A DNA stretch of 64,000 nt from Amphiplicatus metriothermophilus. GTDB taxonomy: Bacteria > Pseudomonadota > Alphaproteobacteria > Caulobacterales > Parvularculaceae. Made by a program: the position numbers and the translations under genes. The notes under the pieces were generated by a model. That model had not been told where the DNA came from and did no database searches. It worked only from the letters and a program-made list of their open reading frames with translations. The stretch is from the NCBI RefSeq assembly GCF_900199215.1, contig NZ_FZQA01000002.1, forward strand, positions 323,501-387,500, given 5' to 3'. This document shows, piece after piece, positions 51,193-63,594 of this stretch. How positions within the stretch are numbered: position 1 is the first letter of the stretch; each line of letters starts with the position of its first letter.

Positions 51193-51774
51193 TCAGGCGG
51201 CGTCGGCGTCTGCGGCCTCGCCGGCGCGGCGGGCGACGATTTCCGAGACCTTCTTGCCGCGCTTGGCCGCGACGAGACGGGGACTCGTCTGGGCCTTCAG
51301 GGCGTCGATGGTCGCGCGCACCATGTTGTAAGGGTTCGACGAGCCGAGGGACTTCGCTACCACGTCCTGCACGCCGAGCGTCTCGAACACGGCGCGCATC
51401 GGACCGCCGGCGATGATGCCGGTGCCCGCCGGCGCCGAACGCAGGACCACCTTGCCGGCGCCCCAGCGCCCATGGGCGTCATGGTGCAGGGTGCGGCCTT
51501 CGCGCAACGGCACCCGGATGAGCGAGCGCTTGGCCTCCTGCGTCGCCTTGCGGATCGCCTCCGGCACTTCGCGGGCCTTGCCCTTGCCGTAGCCGACCCG
51601 GCCTTTCTGATCGCCGACGACCACGAGCGCGGCGAAGCCGAAATTCTTGCCGCCCTTGACCACCTTGGCGACGCGGTTGATGGCGACGAGCTTGTCGACA
51701 AATTCGTCGCGATCGTCCCGGTCGCGTCCGCGGCCGCGTCCGCGTCCTTCGCCGCCTTGATGTTCACGCGCCAT
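51193..51774 (-). CDS. rpsE: 30S ribosomal protein S5
   Basis: A 193-residue S5 of the decoding-site side of the 30S subunit, important for accuracy. The [63 protein letters not shown] and [40 protein letters not shown] blocks are canonical. The N-terminus has an Arg/Gly-rich stretch. Start at 51774, 21 bases after rplR. Confidence 0.97.
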   Translation of the reverse strand: MAREHQGGEGRGRGRGRDRDDRDEFVDKLVAINRVAKVVKGGKNFGFAALVVVGDQKGRVGYGKGKAREVPEAIRKATQEAKRSLIRVPLREGRTLHHDAHGRWGAGKVVLRSAPAGTGIIAGGPMRAVFETLGVQDVVAKSLGSSNPYNMVRATIDALKAQTSPRLVAAKRGKKVSEIVARRAGEAADADAA

Positions 51775-51795
51775 GCGAATTCTCCTTCGGAACCC

Positions 51796-52158
51796 TTAGA
51801 AATTAAGGCCGGCTTCGCGCGCAGCCTCAGCCAACGTCTTAACGCGGCCATGATACACGTAACCGCCCCGGTCGAACACGACGTCCTTCACGCCCGCCTT
51901 GAGCGCGCGCTCCGCGACGGCCTTGCCCACGATCGCCGCGGCAGCCTTGTCAGAGCCCTTCGCGAGCGATTCCCGCAGATCCTTGTCGAGACTCGAGGCC
52001 GCGACGATCGTGCGTCCCGCCGCGTCGTCGATAATCTGCGCCGAGATGTTCTTCGACGAACGGAACACCGACAGGCGCGGACGGCCTTTCGACACGCGCC
52101 GGATCTTGCTCCGGGTGCGACGGGCCCGCTTGTTCGTCATTTCCTTCACTTCAGCCAT
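51796..52158 (-). CDS. rplR: 50S ribosomal protein L18
   Basis: A 120-residue L18 that binds 5S r[47 protein letters not shown] and [27 protein letters not shown] are canonical. It is placed between rplF and rpsE, 41 bases after rplF. Confidence 0.97.
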   Translation of the reverse strand: MAEVKEMTNKRARRTRSKIRRVSKGRPRLSVFRSSKNISAQIIDDAAGRTIVAASSLDKDLRESLAKGSDKAAAAIVGKAVAERALKAGVKDVVFDRGGYVYHGRVKTLAEAAREAGLNF

Positions 52159-52199
52159 TGCTGACCATCCTCGATGCTCAACGTCGCCGCGCCGGCGCG

Positions 52200-52733
52200 T
52201 TACTTCTTCTTGCCTTCCTTACGGAAGATGTACTCGCCCTCATACTTGACGCCCTTGCCCTTGTAGGGCTCCGGCGGTCGGTAGGCGCGGATTTTCGCCG
52301 CCGTCTCGCCGACGAGCTGTTTGTCGATGCCGGAGATGACGATCTCGGTCGGCTTCGGCGTTTCGATCTTCACGCCTTTCGGCACAGGAAAGTCGATCTC
52401 GTGCGAAAAGCCGAGCTGGAGATTGAGCGCCGACCCCTTCATCGCCGCGCGATAGCCGACGCCGACGAGCTCCAGCTTCTTGGTGAAGGCCTCGGTCACG
52501 CCCGCCATCATGTTGGCGATCATCGTGCGGTTCATGCCCCACTGCGCGCGCGCGGGCTTCGACAGATTCACCGGCTCGACGGAAATCTTGTCGTTTTCAA
52601 GCGCGACCCGGCACAGCTCGTTGACGACGAATTCGAGTTCGCCCTTGGGGCCTTTCGCCTTCACCGTCTGGCCGTCGACCGTGACCGTCACGCTCTTCGG
52701 CACGGGAACCGGCCTTTTACCGATGCGGGACAT
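52200..52733 (-). CDS. rplF: 50S ribosomal protein L6
   Basis: A 177-residue L6: [33 protein letters not shown], the middle [25 protein letters not shown] and C-terminal [27 protein letters not shown]6 supports the factor-binding (sarcin-ricin) side of the 50S subunit. Spacing to rpsH is 21 bases. Confidence 0.97.
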   Translation of the reverse strand: MSRIGKRPVPVPKSVTVTVDGQTVKAKGPKGELEFVVNELCRVALENDKISVEPVNLSKPARAQWGMNRTMIANMMAGVTEAFTKKLELVGVGYRAAMKGSALNLQLGFSHEIDFPVPKGVKIETPKPTEIVISGIDKQLVGETAAKIRAYRPPEPYKGKGVKYEGEYIFRKEGKKK

Positions 52734-52754
52734 GGCTCCATCTCCTCGTAACGC

Positions 52755-53153
52755 TTAGTAGACCTGGCACAGCACTTCGCCGCCGACATTCGCGGCGCGC
52801 GCGGCCTGGTCCGACATGACGCCCTTCGGCGTCGACAGAATGGAGATGCCGAGGCCGTTGCGCACCGGCGCGAGCTCGCTCACCGAGGAGTAGACCCGCC
52901 GGCCGGGCTTCGACACGCGCTTGATGTTCGAGATCACCGGCTCGCCGTCGAAATATTTGAGCTCGACCTCGAAGGTCGGTTTTTCGCCTTCCTTTTCGAC
53001 GCGCGCATAGCCGCGGATATAGCCTTCGGCCGCGAGAACGTCGAGCACCCAGCCGCGCAGCTTCGAGGCCGGCACCACGGTCTTGGAGTGCCGGCGCATC
53101 TGCGCGTTGCGGATGCGGGTGATCAGATCACCGATAGGGTCGTTGATCGCCAT
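52755..53153 (-). CDS. rpsH: 30S ribosomal protein S8
   Basis: A 132-residue S8, a primary 16S rRNA-binding protein and in many bacteria the repressor of the spc operon. [45 protein letters not shown] and the [42 protein letters not shown] block are canonical. A leader-repression site was not identified. Confidence 0.97.
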   Translation of the reverse strand: MAINDPIGDLITRIRNAQMRRHSKTVVPASKLRGWVLDVLAAEGYIRGYARVEKEGEKPTFEVELKYFDGEPVISNIKRVSKPGRRVYSSVSELAPVRNGLGISILSTPKGVMSDQAARAANVGGEVLCQVY

Positions 53154-53168
53154 CGTCAGCGCTCTCCC

Positions 53169-53474
53169 TTACCAGCTCGACTTAACGAGGCCGGGAATCT
53201 TGCCGTCCGAGCCCAACTCGCGCAGAGCCACGCGCGACATCTTCAGCTTGCGATAGAAGGCGCGCGGACGGCCCGTCACCAGACAGCGGTTGCGGATGCG
53301 GGTCTTTGACGAATTGCGCGGCAGCTCGGCGAGTTTCATCGCCGCTTCGAAGCGCTCTTCGGCGGGCTTGGACTGGTCGCGAACGATCGCCTGAAGACGC
53401 GCGCGCCGGGCCTCGAACTTCTTGGCCATGCGCCGGCGCTTCAGGTCGCGTTCGATCATGCTCTTTTTAGCCAT
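53169..53474 (-). CDS. rpsN: 30S ribosomal protein S14
   Basis: A 101-residue S14 of the long, zinc-free type: [27 protein letters not shown] and [44 protein letters not shown]. The start at 53474 is set by that N-terminus; the frame is open further but overlaps the rplE 3' end. It assembles late in the 30S head. Confidence 0.97.
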   Translation of the reverse strand: MAKKSMIERDLKRRRMAKKFEARRARLQAIVRDQSKPAEERFEAAMKLAELPRNSSKTRIRNRCLVTGRPRAFYRKLKMSRVALRELGSDGKIPGLVKSSW

Positions 53475-53518
53475 CAGGATCTCCGTTAAGCCGGTTTCCG
53501 CCTCATTGCGGACCTTGC

Positions 53519-54091
53519 CTATTTCTTCGTCTCCTTGCGGAACGGGAAGTTGAACTGAGCGAGCAGTTCGCGCGCCTCGTCGTCCGTTTTCGCGGTGGTG
53601 CACACGATGATGTCCATGCCGCGGATTTTCTCGACCTTGTCGTAGTTGATCTCGGGGAACACGATGTGCTCCTTGAGGCCGAGCGCGTAGTTGCCGCGCC
53701 CGTCGAAGCTTTTCGGGCTCAGCCCCCGGAAGTCGCGCACGCGCGGCAGGGCGATGGTGACGAGCCGGTCGAGGAACTCGTACATGCGGTCGGCGCGCAA
53801 CGTGACCTTGCAGCCGACCGGCATGCCTTCGCGCACCTTGAAGGAGGCGATCGATTTCTTCGCCTTGGTGATGACCGGCTTCTGGCCGGCGATCAGCGCA
53901 AGGTCGTTCGCCGCGGCCTCAACCGCCTTGCGGTCGTTCACCGCGTCGCCGACGCCCATATTGATGACGACCTTCTCAAGCCTGGGCGTCTGCATCGGGT
54001 TCTTGTAGCTGAATTTTTCGTTCAGAGCGCCGCGGATCTTGCTCTCGTAAAGCGTCTTGAGCCGCGGTTTGTAGCTTTGCGCCTCAGCCAT
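53519..54091 (-). CDS. rplE: 50S ribosomal protein L5
   Basis: A 190-residue L5 that binds 5S rRNA and contacts the P-site tRNA and S13. [49 protein letters not shown] and [37 protein letters not shown] are canonical. Its start overlaps rplX by 8 bases. Confidence 0.97.
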   Translation of the reverse strand: MAEAQSYKPRLKTLYESKIRGALNEKFSYKNPMQTPRLEKVVINMGVGDAVNDRKAVEAAANDLALIAGQKPVITKAKKSIASFKVREGMPVGCKVTLRADRMYEFLDRLVTIALPRVRDFRGLSPKSFDGRGNYALGLKEHIVFPEINYDKVEKIRGMDIIVCTTAKTDDEARELLAQFNFPFRKETKK

Positions 54092-54395
54092 CGATCACCT
54101 CGCCCGACCGCTTGGCCACGCGGACCTTGCGGCCGTCTTCCTGAATCCTGAATCCGACGCGCGTCGGCTTGCCGCCGACGGACAAAGCCACATTCGACAC
54201 GTGAATCGGCGCCTCGCGCGTGATGATCCCGCCCTGCTGCGTCGGCGTCTGGCGCTGATGCTTCTTGACGAGGTTCACGCCGCGCACGACCAAGCGCGAT
54301 TCCTTCGGCATGACCTTGAGCACCTCGCCCTCGACGCCGCGATACTTGCCAGCGAGCACGACGACCTTGTCGCCCTTCTTGATCTTCGCCGCCAT
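54084..54395 (-). CDS. rplX: 50S ribosomal protein L24
   Basis: A 103-residue L24, an assembly-initiator protein of the 50S subunit: [68 protein letters not shown]. Start overlaps the rplN stop by one base. Confidence 0.97.
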   Translation of the reverse strand: MAAKIKKGDKVVVLAGKYRGVEGEVLKVMPKESRLVVRGVNLVKKHQRQTPTQQGGIITREAPIHVSNVALSVGGKPTRVGFRIQEDGRKVRVAKRSGEVIDG

Positions 54396-54763
54396 TACAG
54401 CACCTCCGGCGCGAGCGACACGATCTTCATGTGATTAGCCGCGCGCAGCTCGCGCGTGACCGGTCCGAAGATCCGCGTGCCGATCGGCTCCTTGTTGTTG
54501 TTGATAAGAACGGCCGCGTTGTTGTCGAAACGGATGACGGAGCCGTCCCGGCGCTTGATGTCCTTGGCGGTGCGCACGACCACGGCCTTCATGACCTGGC
54601 CTTTTTTCACGCGCCCGCGCGGGATCGCTTCCTTGACGGAGACGACGATGATGTCGCCCACGCGAGCGTATTTGCGCTTCGCGCCGCCGAGCACCTTGAT
54701 GCACATGACGCGCTTCGCGCCGGAATTATCCGCCACATCCAAATTCGTCTGCATCTGGATCAT
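54395..54763 (-). CDS. rplN: 50S ribosomal protein L14
   Basis: A 122-residue L14 with the near-invariant [27 protein letters not shown] and [24 protein letters not shown] ends. It forms a bridge between 50S and 30S and is the target of RsfS. The gap to rpsQ is 94 bases, the only sizeable gap inside the rpsQ-rplE stretch. Confidence 0.97.
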   Translation of the reverse strand: MIQMQTNLDVADNSGAKRVMCIKVLGGAKRKYARVGDIIVVSVKEAIPRGRVKKGQVMKAVVVRTAKDIKRRDGSVIRFDNNAAVLINNNKEPIGTRIFGPVTRELRAANHMKIVSLAPEVL

Positions 54764-54857
54764 TTCGACCCTCTTACCCCGGACTTTCTGCAGGCCCGGG
54801 CTTTCCTATCACACGCGCAACGCGCGCCGATTCACAGAGCGGCTTCGCCGCGACTTT

Positions 54858-55100
54858 TCAACCCTTCGCCCCGACGCCGATCACTTCCCAACGCTTCAGC
54901 TTCGATTTCGGCGCGCATTCGCGGATCTGCACCACCTCGCCGACTTTGTAAGCGCCTTCCTCCACATGCGCGTGATACTTCTTGGAGCGGCGCACGGTCT
55001 TTTTCAGCACCGGGTGGGTGAAGACGCGCATGACGTCCACGACGACCGTCTTGGGGTTCTTGTCGCTCACCACTGTGCCCTGAAGAATGCGTTTCGGCAT
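54858..55100 (-). CDS. rpsQ: 30S ribosomal protein S17
   Basis: An 80-residue S17: [46 protein letters not shown] and [22 protein letters not shown]. It binds 16S rRNA helices of the 5' domain. It is 26 bases after rpmC, the last gene of the S10-type part. Confidence 0.97.
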   Translation of the reverse strand: MPKRILQGTVVSDKNPKTVVVDVMRVFTHPVLKKTVRRSKKYHAHVEEGAYKVGEVVQIRECAPKSKLKRWEVIGVGAKG

Positions 55101-55126
55101 GTTCGTTCGCCCTTGTCCTTTCCGGC

Positions 55127-55333
55127 CTATCGCGCGGCCTGAGTCGCGCGCGTCTTCTCGTTCAGGATGGTCTTGATGCGCGCGATGTCCTTCCGGACTT
55201 CCCGGATGCGCGACATCTTTTCGAGCTGGCCGGACGCGCGCTGGAAGCGCAGATTGAACTGCTCCTTCTTGAGCTGCATCAGCCTGTCCTTGAGCTGATC
55301 TTCAGTCATGTCGCGAATTTCGCCGGCTTTCAT
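55127..55333 (-). CDS. rpmC: 50S ribosomal protein L29
   Basis: A 68-residue L29 at the tunnel exit, a docking site for SRP and trigger factor with L23: [57 protein letters not shown]. Spacing to rplP is 11 bases. Confidence 0.97.
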   Translation of the reverse strand: MKAGEIRDMTEDQLKDRLMQLKKEQFNLRFQRASGQLEKMSRIREVRKDIARIKTILNEKTRATQAAR

Positions 55334-55344
55334 CGGACTTCTCC

Positions 55345-55758
55345 CTACTCGCCGATGCGCTTGACGATGCGCGTCTTGATCGGAAGTTTGGCCGCACCGA
55401 GGGTAAGCGCCTCGCGCGCGACGTTTTCAGGCACGCCGTCGATCTCGAACAGGATGCGCCCCGGCTTGACGCGCGCCACCCAGTATTCGGGCGAACCCTT
55501 GCCCTTGCCCATGCGCACCTCGGTCGGCTTCTTGGAGACCGGCACGTCCGGAAAGACGCGGATCCAAAGCCGACCCGCGCGCTTCATGGCGCGGGTGATG
55601 GCGCGGCGCGAAGCCTCGATCTGGCGCGCCGTCACGCGCTCCGGCTCGAGCGCCTTCAGGCCGAGCGAGCCGAAGTTGAGCTCGACGCCGCCCTTGGCGA
55701 CGCCGCGAATGCGCCCTTTGAACTGTTTGCGGAACCTCGTCCGTTTCGGCTGCAACAT
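55345..55758 (-). CDS. rplP: 50S ribosomal protein L16
   Basis: A 137-residue L16 near the A-site: [60 protein letters not shown] and [25 protein letters not shown]. Follows rpsC after 39 bases. Confidence 0.97.
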   Translation of the reverse strand: MLQPKRTRFRKQFKGRIRGVAKGGVELNFGSLGLKALEPERVTARQIEASRRAITRAMKRAGRLWIRVFPDVPVSKKPTEVRMGKGKGSPEYWVARVKPGRILFEIDGVPENVAREALTLGAAKLPIKTRIVKRIGE

Positions 55759-55797
55759 CGCCTGTCTCCAACTCCGTCCTTATCGGCGCGCCCTGGC

Positions 55798-56511
55798 TTA
55801 AGCGCGCGCTTCGTCGCGCCGGCTCGGCCCGAGGCCGCCCGTCTGCGCGTCGAGAATGCGTTTCTCCTGGGCGAGCGGGTCGTGCTCCAGGATCTCGCCC
55901 TTGAAGATCCAGACCTTCACCCCGATCGTGCCGTAGGTGGTGCGCGCAGTCGCCACGCCATAATCGATATCGGCGCGGAGGGTATGCAGCGGCACGCGGC
56001 CCTCACGATACCATTCCATGCGCGCGATCTCCGCGCCGCCGAGTCGGCCCGACACGTTAACGCGAATGCCGAGCGCGCCCATGCGCATGGCGGTCTGCAT
56101 CGCGCGCTTCATAGCGCGACGAAACGCCACCCGGCGCTCGAGCTGCTGGGCGATGTTTTCGGCGACCAGAGTCGCGTCGATCTCGGGCTTCCTGATCTCG
56201 ACGATGTTGAGAACCGTCTCCGAGGTCGTGAGCTTCTGCAGCTCGCCGCGCAGCTTTTCGATGTCGGCGCCCTTCTTGCCGATAACCACGCCCGGCCGCG
56301 CGGTGTAGATCGTCACCCGACACTTCTTGTGCGGGCGCTCGATGACGATGCGCGAAACGCCGGCCTGCTTCAGGCGCTTGTTGAGGAATTTCCGGATCAC
56401 AAGATCCTCATGCAGAAGATCTGCATAGGTTCCTTTATTCGCGTACCAGCGCGAATCCCAGGTCCGGTTGATTCCCAGCCGGAGGCCGATCGGATTGACT
56501 TTCTGGCCCAT
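55798..56511 (-). CDS. rpsC: 30S ribosomal protein S3
   Basis: A 237-residue S3 at the mRNA entry tunnel. [43 protein letters not shown] begins the family and the KH domain includes [23 protein letters not shown]. The start at 56511 overlaps the rplV stop by one base, which decides it; the open frame beyond runs antisense-free but is rplV territory. The C-terminal ~15 residues are a short variable tail. Confidence 0.97.
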   Translation of the reverse strand: MGQKVNPIGLRLGINRTWDSRWYANKGTYADLLHEDLVIRKFLNKRLKQAGVSRIVIERPHKKCRVTIYTARPGVVIGKKGADIEKLRGELQKLTTSETVLNIVEIRKPEIDATLVAENIAQQLERRVAFRRAMKRAMQTAMRMGALGIRVNVSGRLGGAEIARMEWYREGRVPLHTLRADIDYGVATARTTYGTIGVKVWIFKGEILEHDPLAQEKRILDAQTGGLGPSRRDEARA

Positions 56512-56891
56512 TAAGCGGCCTCCTCGACTTCTTTCACGACGATCGTGATTTCCGAAAACGGCTTCAGAATGCGTCCGACGCGCCCGCGCCCGCGCGGCGA
56601 CCAGCGCTTCATGACGATGTTGCGTCCCACATAGGCCTGATCGACGACCAGCGAGTCGATGTCGAGATCGTGGTTGTTCTCGGCGTTGGCGACGGCGCTC
56701 ATCAGCACCTTCTTGACTTCGCGCGCCGCGCGCTTGCGCGAGAAGGTGAGATCGGCCAGCGCCTTCTCCACCTTCTTGCCCCGGATGAGTTGGGCCACCA
56801 GGTTGAGCTTTTGCGGCGAGGTGCGGATGAGCCGGCCCTTGGCGAGAGCGGCGTTCTCCGCGACCCGTCTGGGATTTTTCTTCTGTCCCAT
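56511..56891 (-). CDS. rplV: 50S ribosomal protein L22
   Basis: A 126-residue L22, whose extended loop lines the exit tunnel: [57 protein letters not shown] and [25 protein letters not shown]-like ending. Spacing to rpsS is 2 bases. Confidence 0.97.
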   Translation of the reverse strand: MGQKKNPRRVAENAALAKGRLIRTSPQKLNLVAQLIRGKKVEKALADLTFSRKRAAREVKKVLMSAVANAENNHDLDIDSLVVDQAYVGRNIVMKRWSPRGRGRVGRILKPFSEITIVVKEVEEAA

Positions 56892-56893
56892 GA

Positions 56894-57172
56894 CTATTTC
56901 CTCTTGGCCTTCTTGTCGGCGCCGTGTCCGTAGAATGTGCGGGTCGGCGAGAACTCGCCGAGCTTGTGCCCGACCATGTCCTCGGTGACATGGACCGGAA
57001 TGAACTTGTGTCCGTTGTAGACGTTGAACGTCAGACCGACGAATTGGGGCAGGATGGTCGACCGGCGCGACCAGGTCTTGACGCCGCCCTTATGGCCGCC
57101 CGAATGCGCCTCTTCCGCTTTCTTCAGCAGATAGCGGTCGACGAACGGGCCTTTCCAGACGGAACGTGGCAT
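56894..57172 (-). CDS. rpsS: 30S ribosomal protein S19
   Basis: A 92-residue S19 of the 30S head: [22 protein letters not shown] and [52 protein letters not shown]. The start at 57172 follows the family N-terminus; the longer upstream frame overlaps rplB. Confidence 0.97.
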   Translation of the reverse strand: MPRSVWKGPFVDRYLLKKAEEAHSGGHKGGVKTWSRRSTILPQFVGLTFNVYNGHKFIPVHVTEDMVGHKLGEFSPTRTFYGHGADKKAKRK

Positions 57173-57189
57173 AGTTTTTCTCCAGCGCC

Positions 57190-58026
57190 CTACTTCTTCT
57201 TGCGCGCGTGACGCGACCGGATGATGTACTTGTCGGTCTGCTTGTTGTTGCGGGTCTTGCGGCCCTTTGTCGGCTTGCCCCAGGGCGTGACCGGATGACG
57301 TCCGCCCGAAGTGCGCCCTTCCCCGCCCCCATGCGGGTGATCGATCGGGTTCATGGCGACGCCGCGCACGGACGGACGGCGGCCCTTCAGGCGGCTGCGG
57401 CCGGCCTTGCCCAGGGTCTCGTTGAGATGATCCGGGTTCGACACGGCGCCGACCGTGGCCATGCATGCGCCATGCACGAGACGGACCTCGCCGGACTGCA
57501 GGCGAATTTGCGCCATTGCGCCGTCGCGGCCGACGAGCTGAGCGTAGGAACCCGCCGCGCGAGCGAGCTGGCCGCCCTTGCCGGGCTTGAGCTCGACATT
57601 ATGCACGATCGTGCCGACCGGCATCGACTTGAGCGGCATGGCGTTGCCCGGCTTCACGTCGACGCGCTCGCCGGCGATGACCTTGTCGCCTGCTTTCAGC
57701 CGCTGCGGCGCCAGGATGTAGGCGCGCTCGCCGTCGAGATATTTGATCAGGGCGATGAAGGCGGTGCGGTTCGGGTCATATTCGAGACGCTCGACCTTCG
57801 CCTCGACATCGCGCTTGCGGCGCTTGAAGTCGACGATGCGATAAAGCTTCTTCGCCCCGCCGCCGCGTCGGCGCACGGTGATGCGCCCCATATTGTTGCG
57901 TCCGCCATGGGATTTCAGCCCCTCGGTCAGCGACTTGACGGGATCGCCCTTCCACAGATCGCTCCGGTCCACCAGCACGAGCTGCCGGCGGGCGGGCGAC
58001 GTAGGATTGAATGTTCTCAGCGCCAT
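57190..58026 (-). CDS. rplB: 50S ribosomal protein L2
   Basis: A 278-residue L2, needed for subunit joining and peptidyl transfer. [26 protein letters not shown] starts the family, and [40 protein letters not shown] includes the histidine-bearing catalytic-centre loop. It starts 18 bases after rplW ends. Confidence 0.98.
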   Translation of the reverse strand: MALRTFNPTSPARRQLVLVDRSDLWKGDPVKSLTEGLKSHGGRNNMGRITVRRRGGGAKKLYRIVDFKRRKRDVEAKVERLEYDPNRTAFIALIKYLDGERAYILAPQRLKAGDKVIAGERVDVKPGNAMPLKSMPVGTIVHNVELKPGKGGQLARAAGSYAQLVGRDGAMAQIRLQSGEVRLVHGACMATVGAVSNPDHLNETLGKAGRSRLKGRRPSVRGVAMNPIDHPHGGGEGRTSGGRHPVTPWGKPTKGRKTRNNKQTDKYIIRSRHARKKK

Positions 58027-58044
58027 TGGTCCGTATCCGTCCGG

Positions 58045-58371
58045 TTAGAGCCCCGTCGTCACGTCGATCGAGTGCCCTTCCTCAAGGGTGACGATCGCCT
58101 TCTTCACGGTCGAGCGCGCATACGGCCGGCCGCGAAACTGCTTGGTCTTGCCCTTTGCGCGCAGCGTGTTGACCGCCTTCACCTTGACCTTGAAAAGCGC
58201 CTCGACCGCTTCGGCGATCTCGGGCTTGGTCGCGTCGAGCGGCACGCGGAACACCACCTGATTGTTCTCCGTCGCGATCGTCGACTTCTCGGTGATGACC
58301 GGCGCGATCAGCGTGTCGTAATGCTTCTCGACGACGCCGGCCGCCTTCTTGCTTTTCGCCGTCTTGCTCAT
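58045..58371 (-). CDS. rplW: 50S ribosomal protein L23
   Basis: A 108-residue L23 at the tunnel exit: [63 protein letters not shown]. It begins with a short Lys-rich tail. It overlaps rplD by 4 bases. Confidence 0.97.
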   Translation of the reverse strand: MSKTAKSKKAAGVVEKHYDTLIAPVITEKSTIATENNQVVFRVPLDATKPEIAEAVEALFKVKVKAVNTLRAKGKTKQFRGRPYARSTVKKAIVTLEEGHSIDVTTGL

Positions 58372-58985
58372 TTCAGGCGGGCCTCCAGCCCTTCGACCGC
58401 CGCTTTGGTCAGCACCAGCTTCTCGCGGCGGAGGATGTCGTACACATTGGCGCCCACGACCGGCAGAACGTCCACGTCCGGAATATTCCGGGCCGCCAGG
58501 CGGAACTTTTCATCGACCTCGGCGTCGACGATCAGCGCGTTCGACAGGCCGAGCTTGCCGAAAGCCTCGATGAGCGCCTTGGTCTTCGCCTCGTCGAGCA
58601 AGGCCTGATCGACGACAATCAGCTCCTTGGCGGCCTGCTTGGCCGAAAGGGCGTGCTTGAGCGCCAGACGGCGCACCTTTTTCGGCAGACCGATCGCGTG
58701 GCTGCGCGGGCGCGGCGGATGCGCCACGCCGCCGCCGCGGAATTGCGGCGCAGCCTTGTTGCCGTGCCGGGCGCCGCCGGTGCCCTTCTGGCGGTGCATC
58801 TTCTTCGAGGTCGCCTTGACCTCGTTGCGCGGCTTCGCCTTGTGCGTGCCCTGCTGGCGCTTGGCGAGCTGGTAGACCACCATGCGGTGCAGGATGTCGC
58901 GGCGCGGCTCGAGCCCGAAGACCGCGTCGTCAAGATCGATCGACCCGGCCTTCTTGTTGTCGAAGCTGAGAACGTCGACTTTCAT
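58368..58985 (-). CDS. rplD: 50S ribosomal protein L4
   Basis: A 205-residue L4, which extends into the exit tunnel and in some bacteria represses the S10 operon: [86 protein letters not shown]. It overlaps rplC by one base. Confidence 0.97.
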   Translation of the reverse strand: MKVDVLSFDNKKAGSIDLDDAVFGLEPRRDILHRMVVYQLAKRQQGTHKAKPRNEVKATSKKMHRQKGTGGARHGNKAAPQFRGGGVAHPPRPRSHAIGLPKKVRRLALKHALSAKQAAKELIVVDQALLDEAKTKALIEAFGKLGLSNALIVDAEVDEKFRLAARNIPDVDVLPVVGANVYDILRREKLVLTKAAVEGLEARLK

Positions 58986-59800
58986 TATTCGTCGCCCTTC
59001 TTGTCTTTTTCGGTCCCGACGTCGGCCGCGCCTTGAGCCGGCGCGTCCGTGACCGGCGCGCCTTCGGCGATCATCTCCGCTTCTGGCGAGGCCGGCTGGG
59101 GCGAGTCGACAGGCGCTTCCTTCTCGAGGAGCGCGGCAGGCTTCGGCGCGTTCTCCGGCAGCGGCGCCTTCACCGCGTCGCGGATCATCACCCAGCCGCC
59201 CTTGGGGCCGGGGACCGCGCCCTTGACCAGAATGAGCCCGCGCGCGCCGTCGACGCGAACCACCTCGATGTTCTGCGTCGTGCGCTGCGCCACGCCCATA
59301 TGGCCGGCCATCTTCTTGCCTTTGAAGACCTTGCCGGGATCCTGGCGCTGGCCGGTCGAGCCATGCGAGCGGTGCGAAATCGACACGCCATGCGTAGCGC
59401 GCAGACCGCCGAAATTGTGCCGCTTCATGGCGCCGGCGAAGCCCTTGCCGATGGTCACGCCCGAAATATCGACTTTCTGTCCGGGCACGAAGTGCTCGGC
59501 CGAAAGCGCGGCGCCGACGTCGACGAGATTATCCTCCGACACGCGGAACTCGGCGATCTTGGCTTTCGGGGCCACGCTGATCTTCGCGAACTGGCCGCGC
59601 TCGGCCTTGTTCACGCGCTTGGCCTTCTTCTCGCCGGCGCCGAGCTGCAACGCGACATAGCCGTGCTTGTCCTTCGTGCGCTGGCCGACAACCTGGCAGT
59701 TGTCGACATGCAGCACCGTGACCGGCACGTGCGCGCCGTCCTCGCGGTAGATCCGCGTCATGCCGACTTTCTTCGCGATGAGACCGGTCCGCATTTCCAT
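58985..59800 (-). CDS. rplC: 50S ribosomal protein L3 with long acidic tail
   Basis: A 271-residue L3, which starts 23S rRNA folding near the peptidyl-transferase centre. [40 protein letters not shown] and the [28 protein letters not shown] loop with its methylatable Gln are canonical. After residue ~205 there is an extra ~60-residue Pro/Ala/Glu-rich acidic tail (for example [22 protein letters not shown]), so the protein is longer than most L3. Start at 59800, 14 bases after rpsJ. Confidence 0.96.
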   Translation of the reverse strand: MEMRTGLIAKKVGMTRIYREDGAHVPVTVLHVDNCQVVGQRTKDKHGYVALQLGAGEKKAKRVNKAERGQFAKISVAPKAKIAEFRVSEDNLVDVGAALSAEHFVPGQKVDISGVTIGKGFAGAMKRHNFGGLRATHGVSISHRSHGSTGQRQDPGKVFKGKKMAGHMGVAQRTTQNIEVVRVDGARGLILVKGAVPGPKGGWVMIRDAVKAPLPENAPKPAALLEKEAPVDSPQPASPEAEMIAEGAPVTDAPAQGAADVGTEKDKKGDE

Positions 59801-59814
59801 TCCTCCGGGCCCCT

Positions 59815-60126
59815 TTAAGCGCCGAGCCGGATTTCGACGTCGACGCCCGCCGACAGGTCGAGCTTCATCAGCGCGTCGACCGTCTGCGGCGTCGGATCAA
59901 CGATGTCGAGCACGCGCTTGTGCGTGCGCATTTCGAACTGCTCGCGGCTCTTCTTGTCGATGTGCGGCGAGCGGTTGACGGTGAAACGCTCAATGCGCGT
60001 GGGCAGCGGGATCGGTCCGCGAACCTGCGCGCCGGTGCGCTTGGCCGTGTTGACGATTTCCTTCGTCGAAGCGTCGAGCACGCGATGGTCGAACGCCTTC
60101 AGCCTGATGCGGATGTTCTGTTGCAT
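59815..60126 (-). CDS. rpsJ: 30S ribosomal protein S10
   Basis: A 103-residue S10 (NusE) of the 30S head, also a transcription-antitermination partner of Nus[100 protein letters not shown]. It is the first gene of the S10 operon, after a terminator-like hairpin that follows tuf. Confidence 0.98.
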   Translation of the reverse strand: MQQNIRIRLKAFDHRVLDASTKEIVNTAKRTGAQVRGPIPLPTRIERFTVNRSPHIDKKSREQFEMRTHKRVLDIVDPTPQTVDALMKLDLSAGVDVEIRLGA

Positions 60127-60167
60127 GGTCCTGACGCTTCGCTTGACGGTTCCGTTCCGAGAAGAAA

Positions 60168-60200
60168 AGCGCGGACCGGCGAAAACGACCGGCCCGCGCT
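60168..60200 (-). terminator. Terminator/attenuator between tuf and rpsJ
   Basis: On the minus strand a stem of 7 bp (AGCGCGG/CCGCGCT), one mismatch and 4 bp more (CCGG/CCGG), around a 9-base loop, is followed directly by TTTTCTTCT. It lies 17 bases beyond the tuf stop and before the S10 operon, and should end or attenuate the str transcript. Confidence 0.7.
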
Positions 60201-60216
60201 GACTTGCAGCTATGGC

Positions 60217-61392
<1,176 letters not shown>

Positions 61393-61485
61393 TTTACGTC
61401 TCTCCGTCTCCTGACGACATTCCTGGTTTTCGTTCACCTGCCGCTTCCACGCTCCCGCGGAGGAAGGCTCCTTTCCTCAAGGCCC

Positions 61486-63564
61486 CTAACCGGCCAGCTT
61501 GGCGCGGACCTCGTCCGCCACCGCCTGCGGCACTTTCTCATAGTGGTCGAACTGCATGGTGTAGTTCGCCCGGCCCTGAGTCATGGACCGCAGGTTGTTC
61601 ACGTAGCCGAACATGTTGGCGAGCGGCACCATGGCGTGGATCACGTTGGCGTTGCCGCGCATCTCCTGGCTCTGGATCTGGCCGCGGCGGGAGTTGAGGT
61701 CGCCGATGACGCCGCCGGTGTACTCCTCCGGCGTAACGACCTCGACCTTCATGATCGGCTCCAAGAGGGCGAGGCCGAGATGCGGCTTGGCCTCGCGCAT
61801 CGCGGCGCGCGCCGCGATTTCGAAGGCGAGTACCGAGGAGTCGACGTCGTGATAAGCGCCGTCGATGAGCTCCACCTTGAAATCAAGGATCGGGAAGCCG
61901 ACGAGCAGGCCCGCCTCGCGCACCGAGTCGATGCCCTTCTGCACGCCCGGGATGTATTCCTTAGGAATTGCGCCGCCGACGATTTTCGACTCGAATTCAT
62001 AGCCCGTTCCCGGCTCGCCGGGAATGATGTTCATCTTCACGCGGGCGAACTGGCCGGAGCCGCCGGTCTGCTTCTTGTGGGTGTAATCGATGGTGTAGGG
62101 CTTGGTGATGGTCTCGCGATAGGCGACCTGCGGCGCGCCGATATTCGCTTCGACCTTGAACTCGCGCTTCATGCGGTCGACGATGATGTCGAGGTGAAGC
62201 TCGCCCATGCCCTTGATGATGGTCTGGCCGGACTCTTCGTCCGTGGACACGCGGAAGGACGGGTCTTCAGCCGCGAGGCGCTGCAGGGCGAGGCCCATTT
62301 TCTCCTGGTCGGCCTTTGTCTTGGGCTCGACGGCGAGCTCGATGACCGGCTCGGGGAACTCCATTCGCTCAAGGACGACCGGCTTGTTCGGATCGCACAG
62401 CGTGTCGCCCGTCGTCGTGTCCTTGAGGCCGACGATGGCGATGATGTCGCCGGCGTGCGCTTCCTTGATCTCTTCGCGGGAGTTGGCGTGCATCTGCAAC
62501 ATCCGGCCAATGCGCTCGCGCTTGCCCTTGACGGTGTTGAGCACGGACGAGCCGGACTCGACCTTGCCGGAATAAACCCGGCAGAAGGTCAGCGAGCCGA
62601 CGAACGGATCGTTCATGATCTTGAAAGCGAGCATGGCCAGCGGCTCGTCGTCGGAGGACTTGCGCGTCACTTCCTCTTCCGAATCCGGCAGATGCCCTCT
62701 GATCGGCGGCACGTCGAGCGGGCTCGGCAGATAATCCACGACAGCGTCGAGCAGCGGCTGCACGCCCTTGTTCTTGAACGCCGAACCGCACAGCACCGGG
62801 TACCAGGCGAGCGTGCGCACCGCCTTGCGGATGAGCGCCTTGAGCGTATCGATGTCGGGCTCCCGACCTTCGAGATAGGCCGTCATCGCGTCGTCGTCGA
62901 GTTCGACGGCGGCCTCGATCAGGTTGTTACGGTACTCCTCGGCCTTATCTTTCAGATCGTCCGGGATCGGCTCTTCATGAAAGGTGGCGCCGAGGGTCTC
63001 CTCCTCCCAGATGATCGCCTTCATCTCCAGAAGGTCGACGACCCCGCGGAAATCGCTCTCAACGCCGATGGGCAGCTGAAGCGGCACCGCCTTCACGCCC
63101 AGACGCTGCTTGATGGTGTCGAGGCAGAAGTAAAAATCCGCGCCGATCTTGTCCATCTTGTTGGCGAAGATGATGCGCGGCACCTGATATTTGTCGCCCT
63201 GGCGCCAGACGGTTTCCGTCTGCGGCTCGACGCCCTGGTTGCCGTCGAGCACGCACACCGCCCCGTCGAGAACGCGCAAGGAACGCTCGACCTCGATAGT
63301 GAAATCGACGTGGCCGGGCGTGTCGATGATGTTGAGTCGCTTGCCCTTCCAGAAGCAGGTCGTGGCGGCCGAGGTGATGGTGATCCCCCGCTCCTGCTCC
63401 TGCTCCATCCAGTCCATGGTCGCCGCGCCGTCGTGGACCTCGCCGATCTTGTGGCTCTTGCCCGTATAATAGAGCACGCGCTCGGTCGTGGTCGTCTTTC
63501 CGGCGTCGATATGCGCCATGATGCCGAAATTTCGATAATCTTCGAGTTTGTGCGTGCGGGCCAT
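61486..63564 (-). CDS. fusA: Elongation factor G
   Basis: A 692-residue EF-G, the translocation GTPase. [62 protein letters not shown] contains the P-loop and switch [60 protein letters not shown] is the G domain. Domain IV-V ends with [53 protein letters not shown]. The start at 63564 is 30 bases after rpsG. Confidence 0.98.
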   Translation of the reverse strand: MARTHKLEDYRNFGIMAHIDAGKTTTTERVLYYTGKSHKIGEVHDGAATMDWMEQEQERGITITSAATTCFWKGKRLNIIDTPGHVDFTIEVERSLRVLDGAVCVLDGNQGVEPQTETVWRQGDKYQVPRIIFANKMDKIGADFYFCLDTIKQRLGVKAVPLQLPIGVESDFRGVVDLLEMKAIIWEEETLGATFHEEPIPDDLKDKAEEYRNNLIEAAVELDDDAMTAYLEGREPDIDTLKALIRKAVRTLAWYPVLCGSAFKNKGVQPLLDAVVDYLPSPLDVPPIRGHLPDSEEEVTRKSSDDEPLAMLAFKIMNDPFVGSLTFCRVYSGKVESGSSVLNTVKGKRERIGRMLQMHANSREEIKEAHAGDIIAIVGLKDTTTGDTLCDPNKPVVLERMEFPEPVIELAVEPKTKADQEKMGLALQRLAAEDPSFRVSTDEESGQTIIKGMGELHLDIIVDRMKREFKVEANIGAPQVAYRETITKPYTIDYTHKKQTGGSGQFARVKMNIIPGEPGTGYEFESKIVGGAIPKEYIPGVQKGIDSVREAGLLVGFPILDFKVELIDGAYHDVDSSVLAFEIAARAAMREAKPHLGLALLEPIMKVEVVTPEEYTGGVIGDLNSRRGQIQSQEMRGNANVIHAMVPLANMFGYVNNLRSMTQGRANYTMQFDHYEKVPQAVADEVRAKLAG

Positions 63565-63594
63565 GACAGCGATCCAGTTACTCTGCAGCGGGAC

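Noticed and set aside
48906-51416. An 836-codon frame antisense to secY-rplO-rpmD-rpsE
   Set aside because: All parts are opposite to certain ribosomal and secY genes; the translation is Arg/Asp/His-rich without any family resemblance.
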